64,000 bases of DNA from Treponema_I sp045599005 (lineage in GTDB: Bacteria; Spirochaetota; Spirochaetia; Treponematales; Treponemataceae): positions 1 through 64,000 of the forward strand of contig JAZRVF010000020.1 of NCBI GenBank assembly GCA_045599005.1, written 5' to 3'. Shown here in pieces: positions 41,882-50,930 of this stretch. How positions within the stretch are numbered: the stretch's first letter is position 1; every line of letters starts with the position of its first letter. The notes beneath the pieces are model-generated. The model ran no database searches and was not told the DNA's origin. It saw nothing but the letters and a program-made list of their open reading frames with translations. Both the position numbers and the translations under genes were made by a program.

Positions 41882-44200
41882 TTGAATTCCGAGAAAATTG
41901 ATTTGCGCTCAAAGTCCTTGATTGTGTCTGTAGGACTTGCCGTAATTTGTGTAATACTCCTTTTTTTCAGCATTTTTCACACAGCTCTTTTAAACAAAAG
42001 CCTTTCGGAAGACATTCAGAATTTTCTGGTGGATATAAACTACCGCACATCCCATTCTCTGGAAGAATATTTCAATCAGACAAGCGGATTGATCCAGTCC
42101 ATGTCCAAATTCATGGGTTCAGAGGAAAATTTCATCTCTGAACATGCTCTCAGAACCATGGACGATTACATTGCTGACAGTGATATCCTGCGCATGTCCA
42201 TCGCCCTGCCTGACGGAACATTGCACAATGTTTCCTATCATGACATAAACATCCGGGACAGGGATTACTTCCGTGCCGCAATGAACGGTCATACTGTAGT
42301 CTCTGAAATAATGATTTCACGGTTTTCCGGCGAGAAGCAGATTGCCATCGCTGCACCCATAAGTGATGACAGAGGATCGGTACAGGGAGTTCTGGTCGGC
42401 TATCTGGACACTGAGGTTTTCAGCAACATGTTCAGTTCATCAAGTTTTGACGGAACAAGTTTTTTCTATGTTACCAACGTAAGCGGATCTTTTGTGCTGT
42501 CTCTGGAGCAGGTAAGATTTTCACAGAAACAGACTCCCGCAGAAACAGTCTATCAGGATGTCTGCTCAGAGAATGCAGTTGTTTCAAAAGGTTCTCCTGT
42601 GAGGGAAATGCTTCCCTCACAGAATTTCCAGTTCAGCGAGATCAATGCGGGCGGAGCAACCTGGTACGTGTGCTCAAGTCCTATAGAAATCAATGACTGG
42701 CGGCTTGTCTCAGTTTTTTCTGTGGATAAGGTTGCCGGAAATTCTCAGGCCGCATCACAGAGGACTGTTACAATTGTAGCCATTCTGTGCATTTTTTTTG
42801 TGATGACAATGCTTATTGTCTGTCTTGTTCAGATAAACAACAGAAAGCATCTGTTCCGTCTTGCGTATATTGATCCGATAACCGGCGGTGGAAATGCAAA
42901 CTGGTTCAAGGAGCAGTTCAGGAGCAAAGTTCCGGCGGCGGCAAGTTATACCTATGATCTGGTCCTGCTTAATCCGAAGAAATTCACTCTGTTCAACGAT
43001 GTTTTCGGCCATGAAGCGGGAGATCTTCTGCTTCGCGATATTTACCGCTACATACAGAACATGCTTCTTCAGGATGAGATTGTTGCAAGAATCGGGAATG
43101 ATCATTTCTGTTTCCTGATTCATCATGCAACTGAGGAAAACATTATCACAAAACTTGATTACTTTGCGGAAAACTTCAATCATTTCAATGACAACGCGAC
43201 ACACCGTTATATTGTGACTTTTTCGGCTGGAATCATTGCCATTGAGAATCCACGCATGGGATTCCTGCCGGCTTATGACAGGGCGTTGCTGGCTTCCTCA
43301 ATTCCAGGCAAGACAAATACAAAGCATGTCCAGATCGGTTTCTTTGACGACAGGGACAGGAAACGGCTTCTTAATGAGCGCGAAATGGAAAGCCGCATGG
43401 CTGATGCACTTGCAGACGGTGAGTTTGTCGTGTACTTCCAGCCCAAATATTCACTTTCAGAGAACCGGATTGCGGGTGCTGAAGCTTTGGTAAGATGGAT
43501 TGATCCGACTTATGGAATCAGGTCTCCCGGAGAGTTTATCCCGCTTTTTGAAAAAAACGGATTTCTGCTGAATATTGACACATATATTTTTGAGCAGGTC
43601 TGCCGTTACATGCACAAATGGATTGCTGTAGGCAAAGATCCCTTTGTAATTTCTGTAAACCTTTCCCGAACTTATATGGACAATCCGGTTTTTCTGGGCG
43701 TTTATTCAAACATTGTTTCCCATTACAACATTCCTCCGAAATTCATTGAATTTGAGATTACGGAAACGGTTGTGTACGAAGATACGGAGCGTCTGATCAA
43801 TATTATCCAGGAGATTCATAATCTGGGATTCAGCTGTTCGATTGATGACTTCGGCTCAGGATATTCATCTTTGAACATGCTTAAGAGCATTCCCGTGGAT
43901 GTAATCAAGCTGGATAAAGGTTTCTTCGATATGACAAGCGGTGTTCACGTTGGACATGAAACTGAGCGGGCCGACATTGTTGTGGAAACAATTGTCCAGC
44001 TTGCAAAACGTCTTTCCATGAAAACCGTCTGTGAAGGTGTGGAAACTCAGCAGCAGCTTTCTTTCCTGCGCAATCTGAACTGTGATCTTGTGCAGGGATA
44101 TGTTTTCTCAAAACCGGTTCCGGCGGAAAAATTCGAGGAGATGGCTTTCGGTGCTGTTGTTCCTGAAGCATTCATCAAGAATCCGAAAACTGAAAGATAA
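41882..44200 (+). CDS. Cache-GGDEF-EAL phosphodiesterase
   Basis: A 772-residue membrane protein beginning at TTG, with a weak GGGGG upstream; no ATG is available. The N-terminal membrane segment (about 14-36) precedes an extracytoplasmic dCache domain (motif RDRDYFRAAMNGHTVVSEIMISRFSGE, read in parts). A second membrane segment (about 297-320) leads to a GGDEF-type domain whose site is RIGNDHF, hence inactive. The EAL domain is intact: GAEALVRW, NLSRTYM, FEITETVV, IDDFGSGYSSL, KLDKGF, CEGVET and QGYVFSKPV. It should degrade c-di-GMP in response to a periplasmic ligand, with the GGDEF part perhaps binding GTP as a regulator. Confidence 0.92.
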   Translation: MNSEKIDLRSKSLIVSVGLAVICVILLFFSIFHTALLNKSLSEDIQNFLVDINYRTSHSLEEYFNQTSGLIQSMSKFMGSEENFISEHALRTMDDYIADSDILRMSIALPDGTLHNVSYHDINIRDRDYFRAAMNGHTVVSEIMISRFSGEKQIAIAAPISDDRGSVQGVLVGYLDTEVFSNMFSSSSFDGTSFFYVTNVSGSFVLSLEQVRFSQKQTPAETVYQDVCSENAVVSKGSPVREMLPSQNFQFSEINAGGATWYVCSSPIEINDWRLVSVFSVDKVAGNSQAASQRTVTIVAILCIFFVMTMLIVCLVQINNRKHLFRLAYIDPITGGGNANWFKEQFRSKVPAAASYTYDLVLLNPKKFTLFNDVFGHEAGDLLLRDIYRYIQNMLLQDEIVARIGNDHFCFLIHHATEENIITKLDYFAENFNHFNDNATHRYIVTFSAGIIAIENPRMGFLPAYDRALLASSIPGKTNTKHVQIGFFDDRDRKRLLNEREMESRMADALADGEFVVYFQPKYSLSENRIAGAEALVRWIDPTYGIRSPGEFIPLFEKNGFLLNIDTYIFEQVCRYMHKWIAVGKDPFVISVNLSRTYMDNPVFLGVYSNIVSHYNIPPKFIEFEITETVVYEDTERLINIIQEIHNLGFSCSIDDFGSGYSSLNMLKSIPVDVIKLDKGFFDMTSGVHVGHETERADIVVETIVQLAKRLSMKTVCEGVETQQQLSFLRNLNCDLVQGYVFSKPVPAEKFEEMAFGAVVPEAFIKNPKTER

Positions 44201-44246
44201 ATCCGCCCAGAATCATTACTTGCTCTCAGAAGGTTTTTTTCTGTAA

Positions 44247-44372
44247 GATAAAAACGGGTTAAAAAAATCAGCCCGTGTAATTTTATCATTTCAGCTTGTC
44301 ATGGGTGGCGTTTACAAACTGATTATTTCCACCATCCGTGGCTTGCCGCTGATTCTGAGTTTTACAGGAGAA
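44247..44372 (+). promoter_or_regulatory. Structured leader of the esterase operon
   Basis: GATAAAAACGGG pairs with CCCGT and TTTTATC (44247-44287). TCAGCTTG then pairs with CAAACTGA across a 16-nt loop, followed by GATTATTTCCACCATCCGTGG, GCCGCTGA and TTTTACAGGAGAAAATC up to the ATG. The order and much of the sequence match the leader at 35693-35812, although the genes are unrelated. Confidence 0.7.
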
Positions 44373-44376
44373 AATC

Positions 44377-45219
44377 ATGATCTGTCAGAAAATCAATCTT
44401 CCGGTGCAGTACGCTGCAAAAGGTATAAAAAACAACGGTTTCCAGCCGACACTTACAACCTATATTCTTGATACACCCGAGTATTACGGAGAAAGAAAAC
44501 GCCCTTTGATTCTGGTGTGTCCGGGTGGCGGTTATGCATATACTTCGGACAGAGAAGCGGAGCCAATTGCACTTAAGATGACGGGAATGGGATTCAATGC
44601 CTGCGTTCTCCGTTACAGCTGTGCGCCCATGGATTTTCCGGCAGCTCTTCTTGATGCCGCAGAGGCAATGTACTATATCCGCAGTCATGCAGATGAATGG
44701 AATGTGGACCCGGAGCAGATCTATGTTTGCGGTTTCTCTGCCGGTTCCCATCTTGCCGCAAGTTTCGGTGTGTACTGGAACAGCGGACTGATTCAGGATT
44801 ATCTTCCTTATAAACCTCAGGAGATGCGGCCCGACGGACTTTTGCTCTGTTATCCGGTGATCACATCAGGTGAGAAGGCACACCGTGGCTCAATTGTGAA
44901 TGTTCTGGGCAGTCAGGCGGAGGATCCGGAGATGGTCGCAAAGATGAGCCTTGAGAATCAGGTGACTTCTGATGTTCCGCCTGTGTTTATCTGGCACACT
45001 TTTGAAGACGGTGCCGTACCTGTGGAAAATTCCCTTCTGTTCGCATCTGCACTACGCAGACAGAACATTCCTTTTGAACTGCACATTTTTGAGCACGGCG
45101 CCCATGGACTGAGTCTTGCCAATGCAGAAACATCTCTGCCTGATATGTCACAGATAAACGATGCCTGTGCAGTGTGGCCCGAGCTTGCCGCCACATGGAT
45201 CCGCGGACGGAAAAAATGA
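44377..45219 (+). CDS. Alpha/beta-hydrolase esterase (acetyl-xylan type)
   Basis: A 280-residue intracellular esterase of the BD-FAE/acetyl-esterase group. The oxyanion loop reads CPGGGYAYTS, the nucleophile elbow GFSAGSH, the acid region FIWHTFEDGAVPV and the histidine HGAHGLSL, so the catalytic triad is complete. The C-terminal LPDMSQINDACAVWPELAATWI is typical of acyl esterases found in xylan and pectin loci. It likely deacetylates imported oligosaccharides. It is the first gene of a three-gene operon; its stop codon overlaps the next start as ATGA. Its leader is shared with the DUF2207 gene. Confidence 0.88.
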   Translation: MICQKINLPVQYAAKGIKNNGFQPTLTTYILDTPEYYGERKRPLILVCPGGGYAYTSDREAEPIALKMTGMGFNACVLRYSCAPMDFPAALLDAAEAMYYIRSHADEWNVDPEQIYVCGFSAGSHLAASFGVYWNSGLIQDYLPYKPQEMRPDGLLLCYPVITSGEKAHRGSIVNVLGSQAEDPEMVAKMSLENQVTSDVPPVFIWHTFEDGAVPVENSLLFASALRRQNIPFELHIFEHGAHGLSLANAETSLPDMSQINDACAVWPELAATWIRGRKK

Positions 45220-45995
45220 TTACTTCTAAGCCAAAGAGAAAAATTGCGCTGATTCTGCTCTGTTTTTTCAGCATGTGTACCCTGTCTGCACAGTTTGCAG
45301 GATTGAGGCCGGTAAAAGAGCCTTTCTGGGCAGTCGGTGGTGGAGGAACCTTAAGCGCTTTTTCCATGGACAGAGACGGATTTCCTCTTTCACTTACTTT
45401 GCAGGGAATGGGCGCTACTGAGCGGTTTCTTGGTCAGGGCGGAATCCAGTTCAAGGCAGACAAATTTGCTTTTACGGGAAACGCAAAAAGTTTGTGGAAT
45501 GTAGGCGAAACCAAGTCTCTGGGAGTGCAGGGGTTCCTTAACGGTGCATTTATCTATTCAACTGCCGATTCACTGGAAGCCGGTCTGATGGCCTCTTTTG
45601 ATTATACAACAGCCGGTAAAAACTGGTTCCGTTTTTCTGCCAACATAGGGTTTGCCATGGTAGACACAGTTATTCTGTATAAAGACGGTAACAGAACCCG
45701 CCGCACTGATCCCGATATCTCATGGGCAGTTCTTTGTGAGATTGCGCTGGCAGGCTCTCCGGCAGACAGACTGGTTCTGTGGGCGTCATTCTCGACCTAT
45801 GAACCCTTTGTGTGCAATTACGGAATTCCTGTGAACCTGGTTGCCGGCGGAAGTTTTGATGTTACGGAAAACCTGGCAGTTTACGGAAGGATCAAACTGG
45901 ATTCGCCTGTGATGCTGACAAATTTCGGACGGCACAAAAGCGTGGATTTTGAACTGGGCGCGTCTTACTTTCTGCCGGCAGGAGGTGAAAAATGA
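45216..45995 (+). CDS. Secreted protein with beta-barrel-like pattern
   Basis: A 259-residue protein translated from the ATG that overlaps the esterase stop (ATGA). A signal peptide (KIALILLCFFSMCTLSAQ) is followed by a chain of alternating hydrophobic strands with aromatic belts (FKADKFAFTGNAKSLWN, AFIYSTADSLEAGLMASFDYT, NWFRFSANIGFAMVDTV), which looks like a small outer-membrane barrel. The last strand region is SVDFELGASYFLPAG. I do not recognise the family. The coupling with an esterase and a phosphoesterase suggests a role in nutrient handling or the envelope, but this is inference. Its stop again overlaps the next start. Confidence 0.7.
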   Translation: MITSKPKRKIALILLCFFSMCTLSAQFAGLRPVKEPFWAVGGGGTLSAFSMDRDGFPLSLTLQGMGATERFLGQGGIQFKADKFAFTGNAKSLWNVGETKSLGVQGFLNGAFIYSTADSLEAGLMASFDYTTAGKNWFRFSANIGFAMVDTVILYKDGNRTRRTDPDISWAVLCEIALAGSPADRLVLWASFSTYEPFVCNYGIPVNLVAGGSFDVTENLAVYGRIKLDSPVMLTNFGRHKSVDFELGASYFLPAGGEK

Positions 45996-46978
45996 AAAAG
46001 CTGATTTCTGCAATCGCAATAGTTTTTCTCTGTCTGTTTGCACTGAATCTTACGTCCTGTCCCTATGGACTGAACTTTGCATCTTTCGGGAAAGAGGATG
46101 TTGCCTCCCGGTTTGAGAGGGAAGCGGATGCTTATGAAGATCTGGGAACTCTCTACGAGCAGGCTGGCGATGAATACACTTTCCTGCTGTTCACCGACAT
46201 TCACTTCGGCAAAATGAAATATGACTCAAAGGATTTATCTTCGTTTATCACTGATTACGGCCGGAACCACCCGGAATCTCCGCTGCGTTTCGTTCTGTTC
46301 TTAGGAGACGCGGCGGATCATGGGCAGGATGAAGAGTATGAACTGTATACCGGCTTTGAATCAGATGTAATGTCCGCAATCAGGAATGGGGATCCTTCCG
46401 TGACAGATGGTATCCGCGGACAGAATTTTCTTGCTGTTATGGGCAATCACGATCTGTACATGCACGGGTATTCCGGCTGGAAAAAAAGCTGCTTCCCTTT
46501 CAAGGAATCCTGGAAATTCACTGTGAAAACCGGCAGTGCAGAACGCAGTTTTTATTGCGGAGACACTTCTCTTGGTGTGCTCGGCTCAAACCAGCTGAAC
46601 ATGCTGAACACAAAACTCCGGGGAGATCCGAATCCTAAAGTGTTCCTGACCCATTCGCCAATGTCGCAGCTTGTATGGGACAGATCAATTGCGGCACTGT
46701 CTATTACCATTGATCAGGATGACCGGGTAAAACTGCAGAATCTTCTTTTTGAAACTGAAACAGATATGTACCTCTGCGGACACAATCATTTTGGCGGGGA
46801 AAAACTCTGGCCCGGAATGATGGAAGTGTGTTTCAGGAGTTATACGGCATGTCAGGGAAAACAGTGTTTTTACACGGTCACAATTAACGAAAGTGAAAAA
46901 AAAGCTGTAATCAATCAGTATGAGCTGGCAAACTGGAAGTCAGGCAATACAAAATCAATTACAGCTTCATTGCGGTAA
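45992..46978 (+). CDS. Metallophosphoesterase lipoprotein
   Basis: A 328-residue lipoprotein (signal ending FALNLTSC). The calcineurin-type metal site is complete: FTDIHFG, LFLGDAADHG, VMGNHDLY, THSPM and LCGHNHFGG. It should be a phosphomonoesterase or phosphodiesterase acting outside the cytoplasmic membrane; the substrate is unknown. The ribosome site GGAGG sits six bases before the ATG, and the start overlaps the previous stop as ATGA, so translation of all three genes of this operon is coupled. Confidence 0.9.
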   Translation: MKKLISAIAIVFLCLFALNLTSCPYGLNFASFGKEDVASRFEREADAYEDLGTLYEQAGDEYTFLLFTDIHFGKMKYDSKDLSSFITDYGRNHPESPLRFVLFLGDAADHGQDEEYELYTGFESDVMSAIRNGDPSVTDGIRGQNFLAVMGNHDLYMHGYSGWKKSCFPFKESWKFTVKTGSAERSFYCGDTSLGVLGSNQLNMLNTKLRGDPNPKVFLTHSPMSQLVWDRSIAALSITIDQDDRVKLQNLLFETETDMYLCGHNHFGGEKLWPGMMEVCFRSYTACQGKQCFYTVTINESEKKAVINQYELANWKSGNTKSITASLR

Positions 46979-46984
46979 GGCCGA

Positions 46985-47046
46985 GGTTCCGACTGGGCTC
47001 AACAGGACAGGGTAAGGACCATTGAGAGCCCATGTCCACCGGAACC
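46985..47046. repeat. Hairpin between convergent genes
   Basis: GGTTCCG (46985-46991) pairs with CGGAACC (47040-47046), with an inner GGGCTCAA/TTGAG-A-GCCC pairing. There is no T-tract; it probably acts as a transcription barrier or repeat remnant. Confidence 0.6.
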
Positions 47047-47075
47047 GCGGACATCAGTATTCAGACTGAATAAAA

Positions 47076-48221
47076 TCAGGACAGTTCCGGATTAAGCACA
47101 CCGTCAGTCTCAACTGTAAAAGTGCTTCCGTCTTTGTAATGGATGACAATGGTGGGGTTTTTGATCACACCGTCAAAGTGGATCAGTGCAGGTGCATCGT
47201 TGTCGTAATTCAGTCCGATCGCAAAGTGACAGGTTCTGAAAGCTTTCTCATCCTCAAGCATGTTGCCGCGGATTTCTGCTGCCGGATTCAGTCCGATTCC
47301 CAGTTCCCCGATATTGCGTGCATTCTTTGCATAAAGGGCGGCTTTTTCCGCACTGAGTATTCCTTCCTGGCCCATTTTGACTGCGCGGGTCTCACCGTCA
47401 GTGACAGACTGAAGAAGTTTTCCGGCATCGCTTTCCGGTGCGGGCGGGTTGGATTTTGCATCAAAAATATCGGTTACATAACCGTCAACCACTTTGCAGA
47501 AAATCGGCTCATTGATGATAAGGTCTCCGCCTGTCAGACTGATGGATCCGTCAAAAACAATTGTTCCGCTGCTTTTACCGACAACGGGGCTTACGAAAAC
47601 TTCACCGGCAGGGATGTTTCCACCGGCTCCAGGAAAAGAAAAATCGCCGTCATCACTCAGTCCCTTGCGTCCTTCAACGGGAACAATCATGTCTGTGCCG
47701 GCAGGAGCAGTAACGTGGACAAAAGAAGCGTCATCATATTTTCTGCAGAGTTTCTCACATCTTGTCTTGAGCAGGGCATAATCAATGTCTGTGGTGCGGG
47801 CAAACATGTCAACGGTGATTCCCGGTGTCCACACGGCTCGGATGTGTTTTACGCCGTCCATAAGGTAATTGAATGCGGAAGTGAACTCCTGTCCGTCGGG
47901 AGTTGTGTAGGGTTCTGCCATTCCTTCCTCATCTTTGCCAAGTTTATTTGCTGAGATTGAGAAAATCACCTGGGGTTCTGTTTTGATGGCAGCAACAATT
48001 GATCTGTCACAATAGTCCAGCAGTGTTTTTTCATTCTGGACAGCCAGTACGGGAACGCCTTCTGCCTCAACAGTGGCATCATACAAAGCCATACTGATCT
48101 TCAGCACATCTTCCTGCGGATTTGTCACAATAAGAACACGGTCGCCTTTTTTAACGCCGCAGACATCTTTAATAACTGTAAGTGCCCCTTTCACAAGGGA
48201 TTCATCGTAAAACTGTTTCAT
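47076..48221 (-). CDS. M29-like aminopeptidase
   Basis: A 381-residue cytoplasmic protein of the M29 (AmpS/PepS-like) aminopeptidase superfamily. Family features are KKGDRVLIVTNPQEDVLK at the N-terminus, FVHVTAPAGTDMIVPVEGRK in the middle, the GGNIPAGEVFVSP block (usually FPxGEVxxxP, contributing a metal ligand), GELGIGLNPAAEIRGNMLEDEKAFRTCHFAIG and a final HFDGVIKNPTIVI. M29 enzymes use a dinuclear metal centre with Glu, His and Asp; plausible ligands are in the listed blocks. The start is the ATG 6 bp after a -10 box; a longer open frame runs into the promoter. Confidence 0.85.
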   Translation of the reverse strand: MKQFYDESLVKGALTVIKDVCGVKKGDRVLIVTNPQEDVLKISMALYDATVEAEGVPVLAVQNEKTLLDYCDRSIVAAIKTEPQVIFSISANKLGKDEEGMAEPYTTPDGQEFTSAFNYLMDGVKHIRAVWTPGITVDMFARTTDIDYALLKTRCEKLCRKYDDASFVHVTAPAGTDMIVPVEGRKGLSDDGDFSFPGAGGNIPAGEVFVSPVVGKSSGTIVFDGSISLTGGDLIINEPIFCKVVDGYVTDIFDAKSNPPAPESDAGKLLQSVTDGETRAVKMGQEGILSAEKAALYAKNARNIGELGIGLNPAAEIRGNMLEDEKAFRTCHFAIGLNYDNDAPALIHFDGVIKNPTIVIHYKDGSTFTVETDGVLNPELS

Positions 48222-48227
48222 GCAGTA

Positions 48228-48256
48228 AACATAACAAGAGGACACAGACTTTTCAA
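48228..48256 (-). promoter_or_regulatory. Leaderless-type promoter of the aminopeptidase gene
   Basis: TTGAAA (48251-48256), 17-bp spacer, TATGTT (48228-48233) on the minus strand; six bases before the ATG and no ribosome site. Confidence 0.65.
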
Positions 48257-48281
48257 GACATGATTCTATCAGCGGATTAAA

Positions 48282-49913
48282 TCATTCAGAAGAGGGTCTG
48301 ATCATCAGGATGAAATATTCGACAGATGAATTTCCCGGTATCTGAAGTGTGAATTCTACACTGTTGTCTTTCTGAATCTGCAATCCGTCCATAAGGAATC
48401 CGTAAGGCCTGATTTCTTCTGTCGCAGGTTTCAGATAATAAGTTGGGGCTGCAAGGTACCGGGTCTCTTCGGATTCATATGCTTTCGGGGCTTCAATCCA
48501 TAAGGAGACCGGATTCTGTGGAAAGGTGTAAATTCCTGTGGTTCCGTCCGCCCGGGTGTATTGTGCAGAAATGTCGTGACTGTCCGCGGCCTTAAGCAAT
48601 GTTCTGCTTGTTGCACGTTTCTGTCCGAAAGAAAGAACGTATTCCTCAACAACGCCCTGAAAATTCTGGTTATACCCTGATTTATTAAGTGCATAATTGA
48701 TGGCATCCTCATTGACTCTGCCCGACTTCGCCATTGTCTGGATCAGCTTTGCGCCACCGTAGTTCCGGGCAAGAAATGAACCGAAAGTATAAAGCTGCGC
48801 GTAGGAACAAATGCCCAGGTCAGAAGATTCGTCATCCGGCAGCAAAGGATCTCCGTCTCTCCATTCTCCGATTCCCACAAAAGGATACAGCAGGTCAATT
48901 AAGGGAATGCGGTTTTTCGGTGAATGAAGGGCTTCATCATACCCGGGAACCAGCTCTTTGAAATACTCGACAAGAAGGTCTTCTGCCTGCATGGACATCA
49001 TTTCCTGATACCATACTTCAACCGCTTCATTTGTTTCCTGATGAACTGTGTTCAGAAGATGCTGGAATTCGTGGACAAGGGTAGAAACCAGCAGCTTCGG
49101 ACTGCTGTTCAGAAAACTGGAATCAATATAGAACATGGCACGATTGTTGGAGATTCCCTGGGCACTGATATAATTCTTCAGGATATCAACAGGTCTGAAA
49201 AAACCGACTATTGTTGATTCAGGCTCTGAGAAATCGGAAAAACCGTAAAGAAGGAGGTCGATTCTGTCATCATCTTCCACAGTGATGAAGTTAGGATTGT
49301 TCTGTTTTGACACTGCCCAGTCTGAGGTTTTCTCAGTTCCGAAAATCTCTGTGACAAGCGGGTAAACGGATGCAAAAGCTTCTGCCAGCTGTTCTGCCTG
49401 TTTCTTTGTCACACTGCGGGATTTTTTCGCACTGTCCGCTGAAGCATAATCTCTGTCATCCAGAAAGTAATCGGTTACCACCATGATTCTGCAGTACCGG
49501 TTTTCCGCGGCACACAGCGCCTGTGTTAATCTGAAGAAGTTGTTCTTCTGGTCCTCTATCCAATACTGTTCGGTTTTGGGGCTGTCACTTCCTGAATCCG
49601 GATCAGCAACACTTCTTGCAGAATCATCAATAATTTTCGCGCACTCTGTAACTTTCGTACTCTGATTTATCTGCACAAGAATGGGAACGCAGTTTTCCCT
49701 GTCATCAATCCTGATGTTTGCAGTGGTTTTTGAGGCAAAAGATGGAAGTTTATAATAAAGATTCCCGCTGCCGTTATCAAAATCAGAAAAATCGGAAAAT
49801 GAAAGATTTATTGCGTAAGATTTTGTGTCTCTGTCAAGAAAAAAATTTGGACATGCACAGAACATAAGACAAAGACTGATAATGCAGCAGGAGGCACTGA
49901 TTTTTTTCAACAT
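48282..49913 (-). CDS. Secreted HExxH metalloprotease-like lipoprotein
   Basis: A 543-residue lipoprotein (signal peptide with lipobox FCAC, Cys21). The zinc motif LVHEFQHLLN (H281, E282, H285) is followed 20 residues later by VWYQEMMSMQAEDLL, where E304 could be the third ligand, as in M30 (hyicolysin-like) gluzincins. The C-terminal about 110 residues look like a beta domain (SLWIEAPKAYESEETRYLAAP, then VEFTLQIPGNSSVEYFILM). It probably acts at the surface or in the periplasm on proteins. A perfect TATAAT (49922-49927) lies 8 bp before the ATG. The neighbouring aminopeptidase gene is in the same direction but has its own promoter. Confidence 0.82.
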   Translation of the reverse strand: MLKKISASCCIISLCLMFCACPNFFLDRDTKSYAINLSFSDFSDFDNGSGNLYYKLPSFASKTTANIRIDDRENCVPILVQINQSTKVTECAKIIDDSARSVADPDSGSDSPKTEQYWIEDQKNNFFRLTQALCAAENRYCRIMVVTDYFLDDRDYASADSAKKSRSVTKKQAEQLAEAFASVYPLVTEIFGTEKTSDWAVSKQNNPNFITVEDDDRIDLLLYGFSDFSEPESTIVGFFRPVDILKNYISAQGISNNRAMFYIDSSFLNSSPKLLVSTLVHEFQHLLNTVHQETNEAVEVWYQEMMSMQAEDLLVEYFKELVPGYDEALHSPKNRIPLIDLLYPFVGIGEWRDGDPLLPDDESSDLGICSYAQLYTFGSFLARNYGGAKLIQTMAKSGRVNEDAINYALNKSGYNQNFQGVVEEYVLSFGQKRATSRTLLKAADSHDISAQYTRADGTTGIYTFPQNPVSLWIEAPKAYESEETRYLAAPTYYLKPATEEIRPYGFLMDGLQIQKDNSVEFTLQIPGNSSVEYFILMIRPSSE

Positions 49914-50021
49914 ACTTAAGAATTATAGCGCAACAATGGAAAATGACAGAAGTAAAAATAACACACAATAAAGCAGATTTTTCGCATGTTCAGAGTTGAG
50001 ATGTGTATATAGACTTAGGAT

Positions 50022-50930
50022 ATGGTTTTCAGCGGGGAAAAAACTGCAAAAATTTCTTTTTTCAACGTGAGCAGAAATGCTTTGTTCTGTAAACCGATAA
50101 AGAACCTGACTTTTGATGTTCCAGACAGACCGGTTTTTCAGCTGATGTCTGAGGAAGATCTGAATAAAAAAGCGGTTCTTGCTCTTATGCAGAAAACGAC
50201 GGTACCTGAAAGCGGGCAGATCACAGTAAATACCGTCGTTTCTTCTGCACTTAAACCTCAGATTAAATTCCGGAGTAAATCAGTTCTTTATGCGCTGCAG
50301 AAAAATATCCGGCGGAAAAAAGCATTCCGCCCGGTTGCCAGCGAAACTGCGCGCATGTATTCAGCACTCAGCACAATTCTTCTGCAGCCCCGTGAGCTGG
50401 CACTTATCATCCGGGCAAACATAGGGCAGGGCGCGGAAAAAACTGTGAAAGCTCTGTCAGAGCGTTACGAAATCCCTTCTGATGTGGCAAAGATTGTGTT
50501 GTGCTGGAATATGCATGTTTTCAGAACTCGGGAAGAACTGGAAAATGCTGCTGAACTGAAACGTAAAGAGATGCAGCAGAAACTTCAGGACGAAACAGAT
50601 TCTTTCAGACAGCAGGGACTTTCGCTGAACGAAAGTTTTCAGGTGGAGAAAGAGGGTGCTGTTCAGACTGAATTCCGTGCTTTGAGCAGCGAAGAAGCTG
50701 AGATTGCGGCATGGAAATTCATCAGGCTTCTCAATCTGTCCGCGGTATCTGAGAGAGCTTTTTCTTCCCTTGATGATCGCACCAGATTCCGGCTTGAACT
50801 CTGTCTGCTTCTGGCGGAAGAACCGGGCGTTATTGTTGTTGACAGGGCACAGACTGCCGCTGATGAGAAACTGGCTGAGGATTGGGAGCAGGTTTTTGCA
50901 GAAACAGGATGTACGCTTTTTGTGATGTGA
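50022..50930 (+). CDS. ABC-ATPase-like protein without Walker A
   Basis: A 302-residue cytoplasmic protein. The N-terminus (ISFFNVSRNALFCKPIKNLTFDVP) has the beta pattern that opens ABC nucleotide-binding domains, and the P-loop position reads FQLMSEEDLNKKAVLALMQK with no GxxGxGKS/T. The C-terminus (about 247-302) keeps the pattern of a signature helix, Walker B and H-loop strand: FSSLDDRTRFRLELCLLLAEEPGVIVVDR then GCTLFVM. The Walker B strand ends in D274, but the catalytic Glu is replaced by Arg and the protein stops before an H-loop His. The middle is helical (EELENAAELKRKEMQQKLQ). I read it as an ATPase that has lost catalysis. It converges with mnmE without a gap. Confidence 0.65.
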   Translation: MVFSGEKTAKISFFNVSRNALFCKPIKNLTFDVPDRPVFQLMSEEDLNKKAVLALMQKTTVPESGQITVNTVVSSALKPQIKFRSKSVLYALQKNIRRKKAFRPVASETARMYSALSTILLQPRELALIIRANIGQGAEKTVKALSERYEIPSDVAKIVLCWNMHVFRTREELENAAELKRKEMQQKLQDETDSFRQQGLSLNESFQVEKEGAVQTEFRALSSEEAEIAAWKFIRLLNLSAVSERAFSSLDDRTRFRLELCLLLAEEPGVIVVDRAQTAADEKLAEDWEQVFAETGCTLFVM

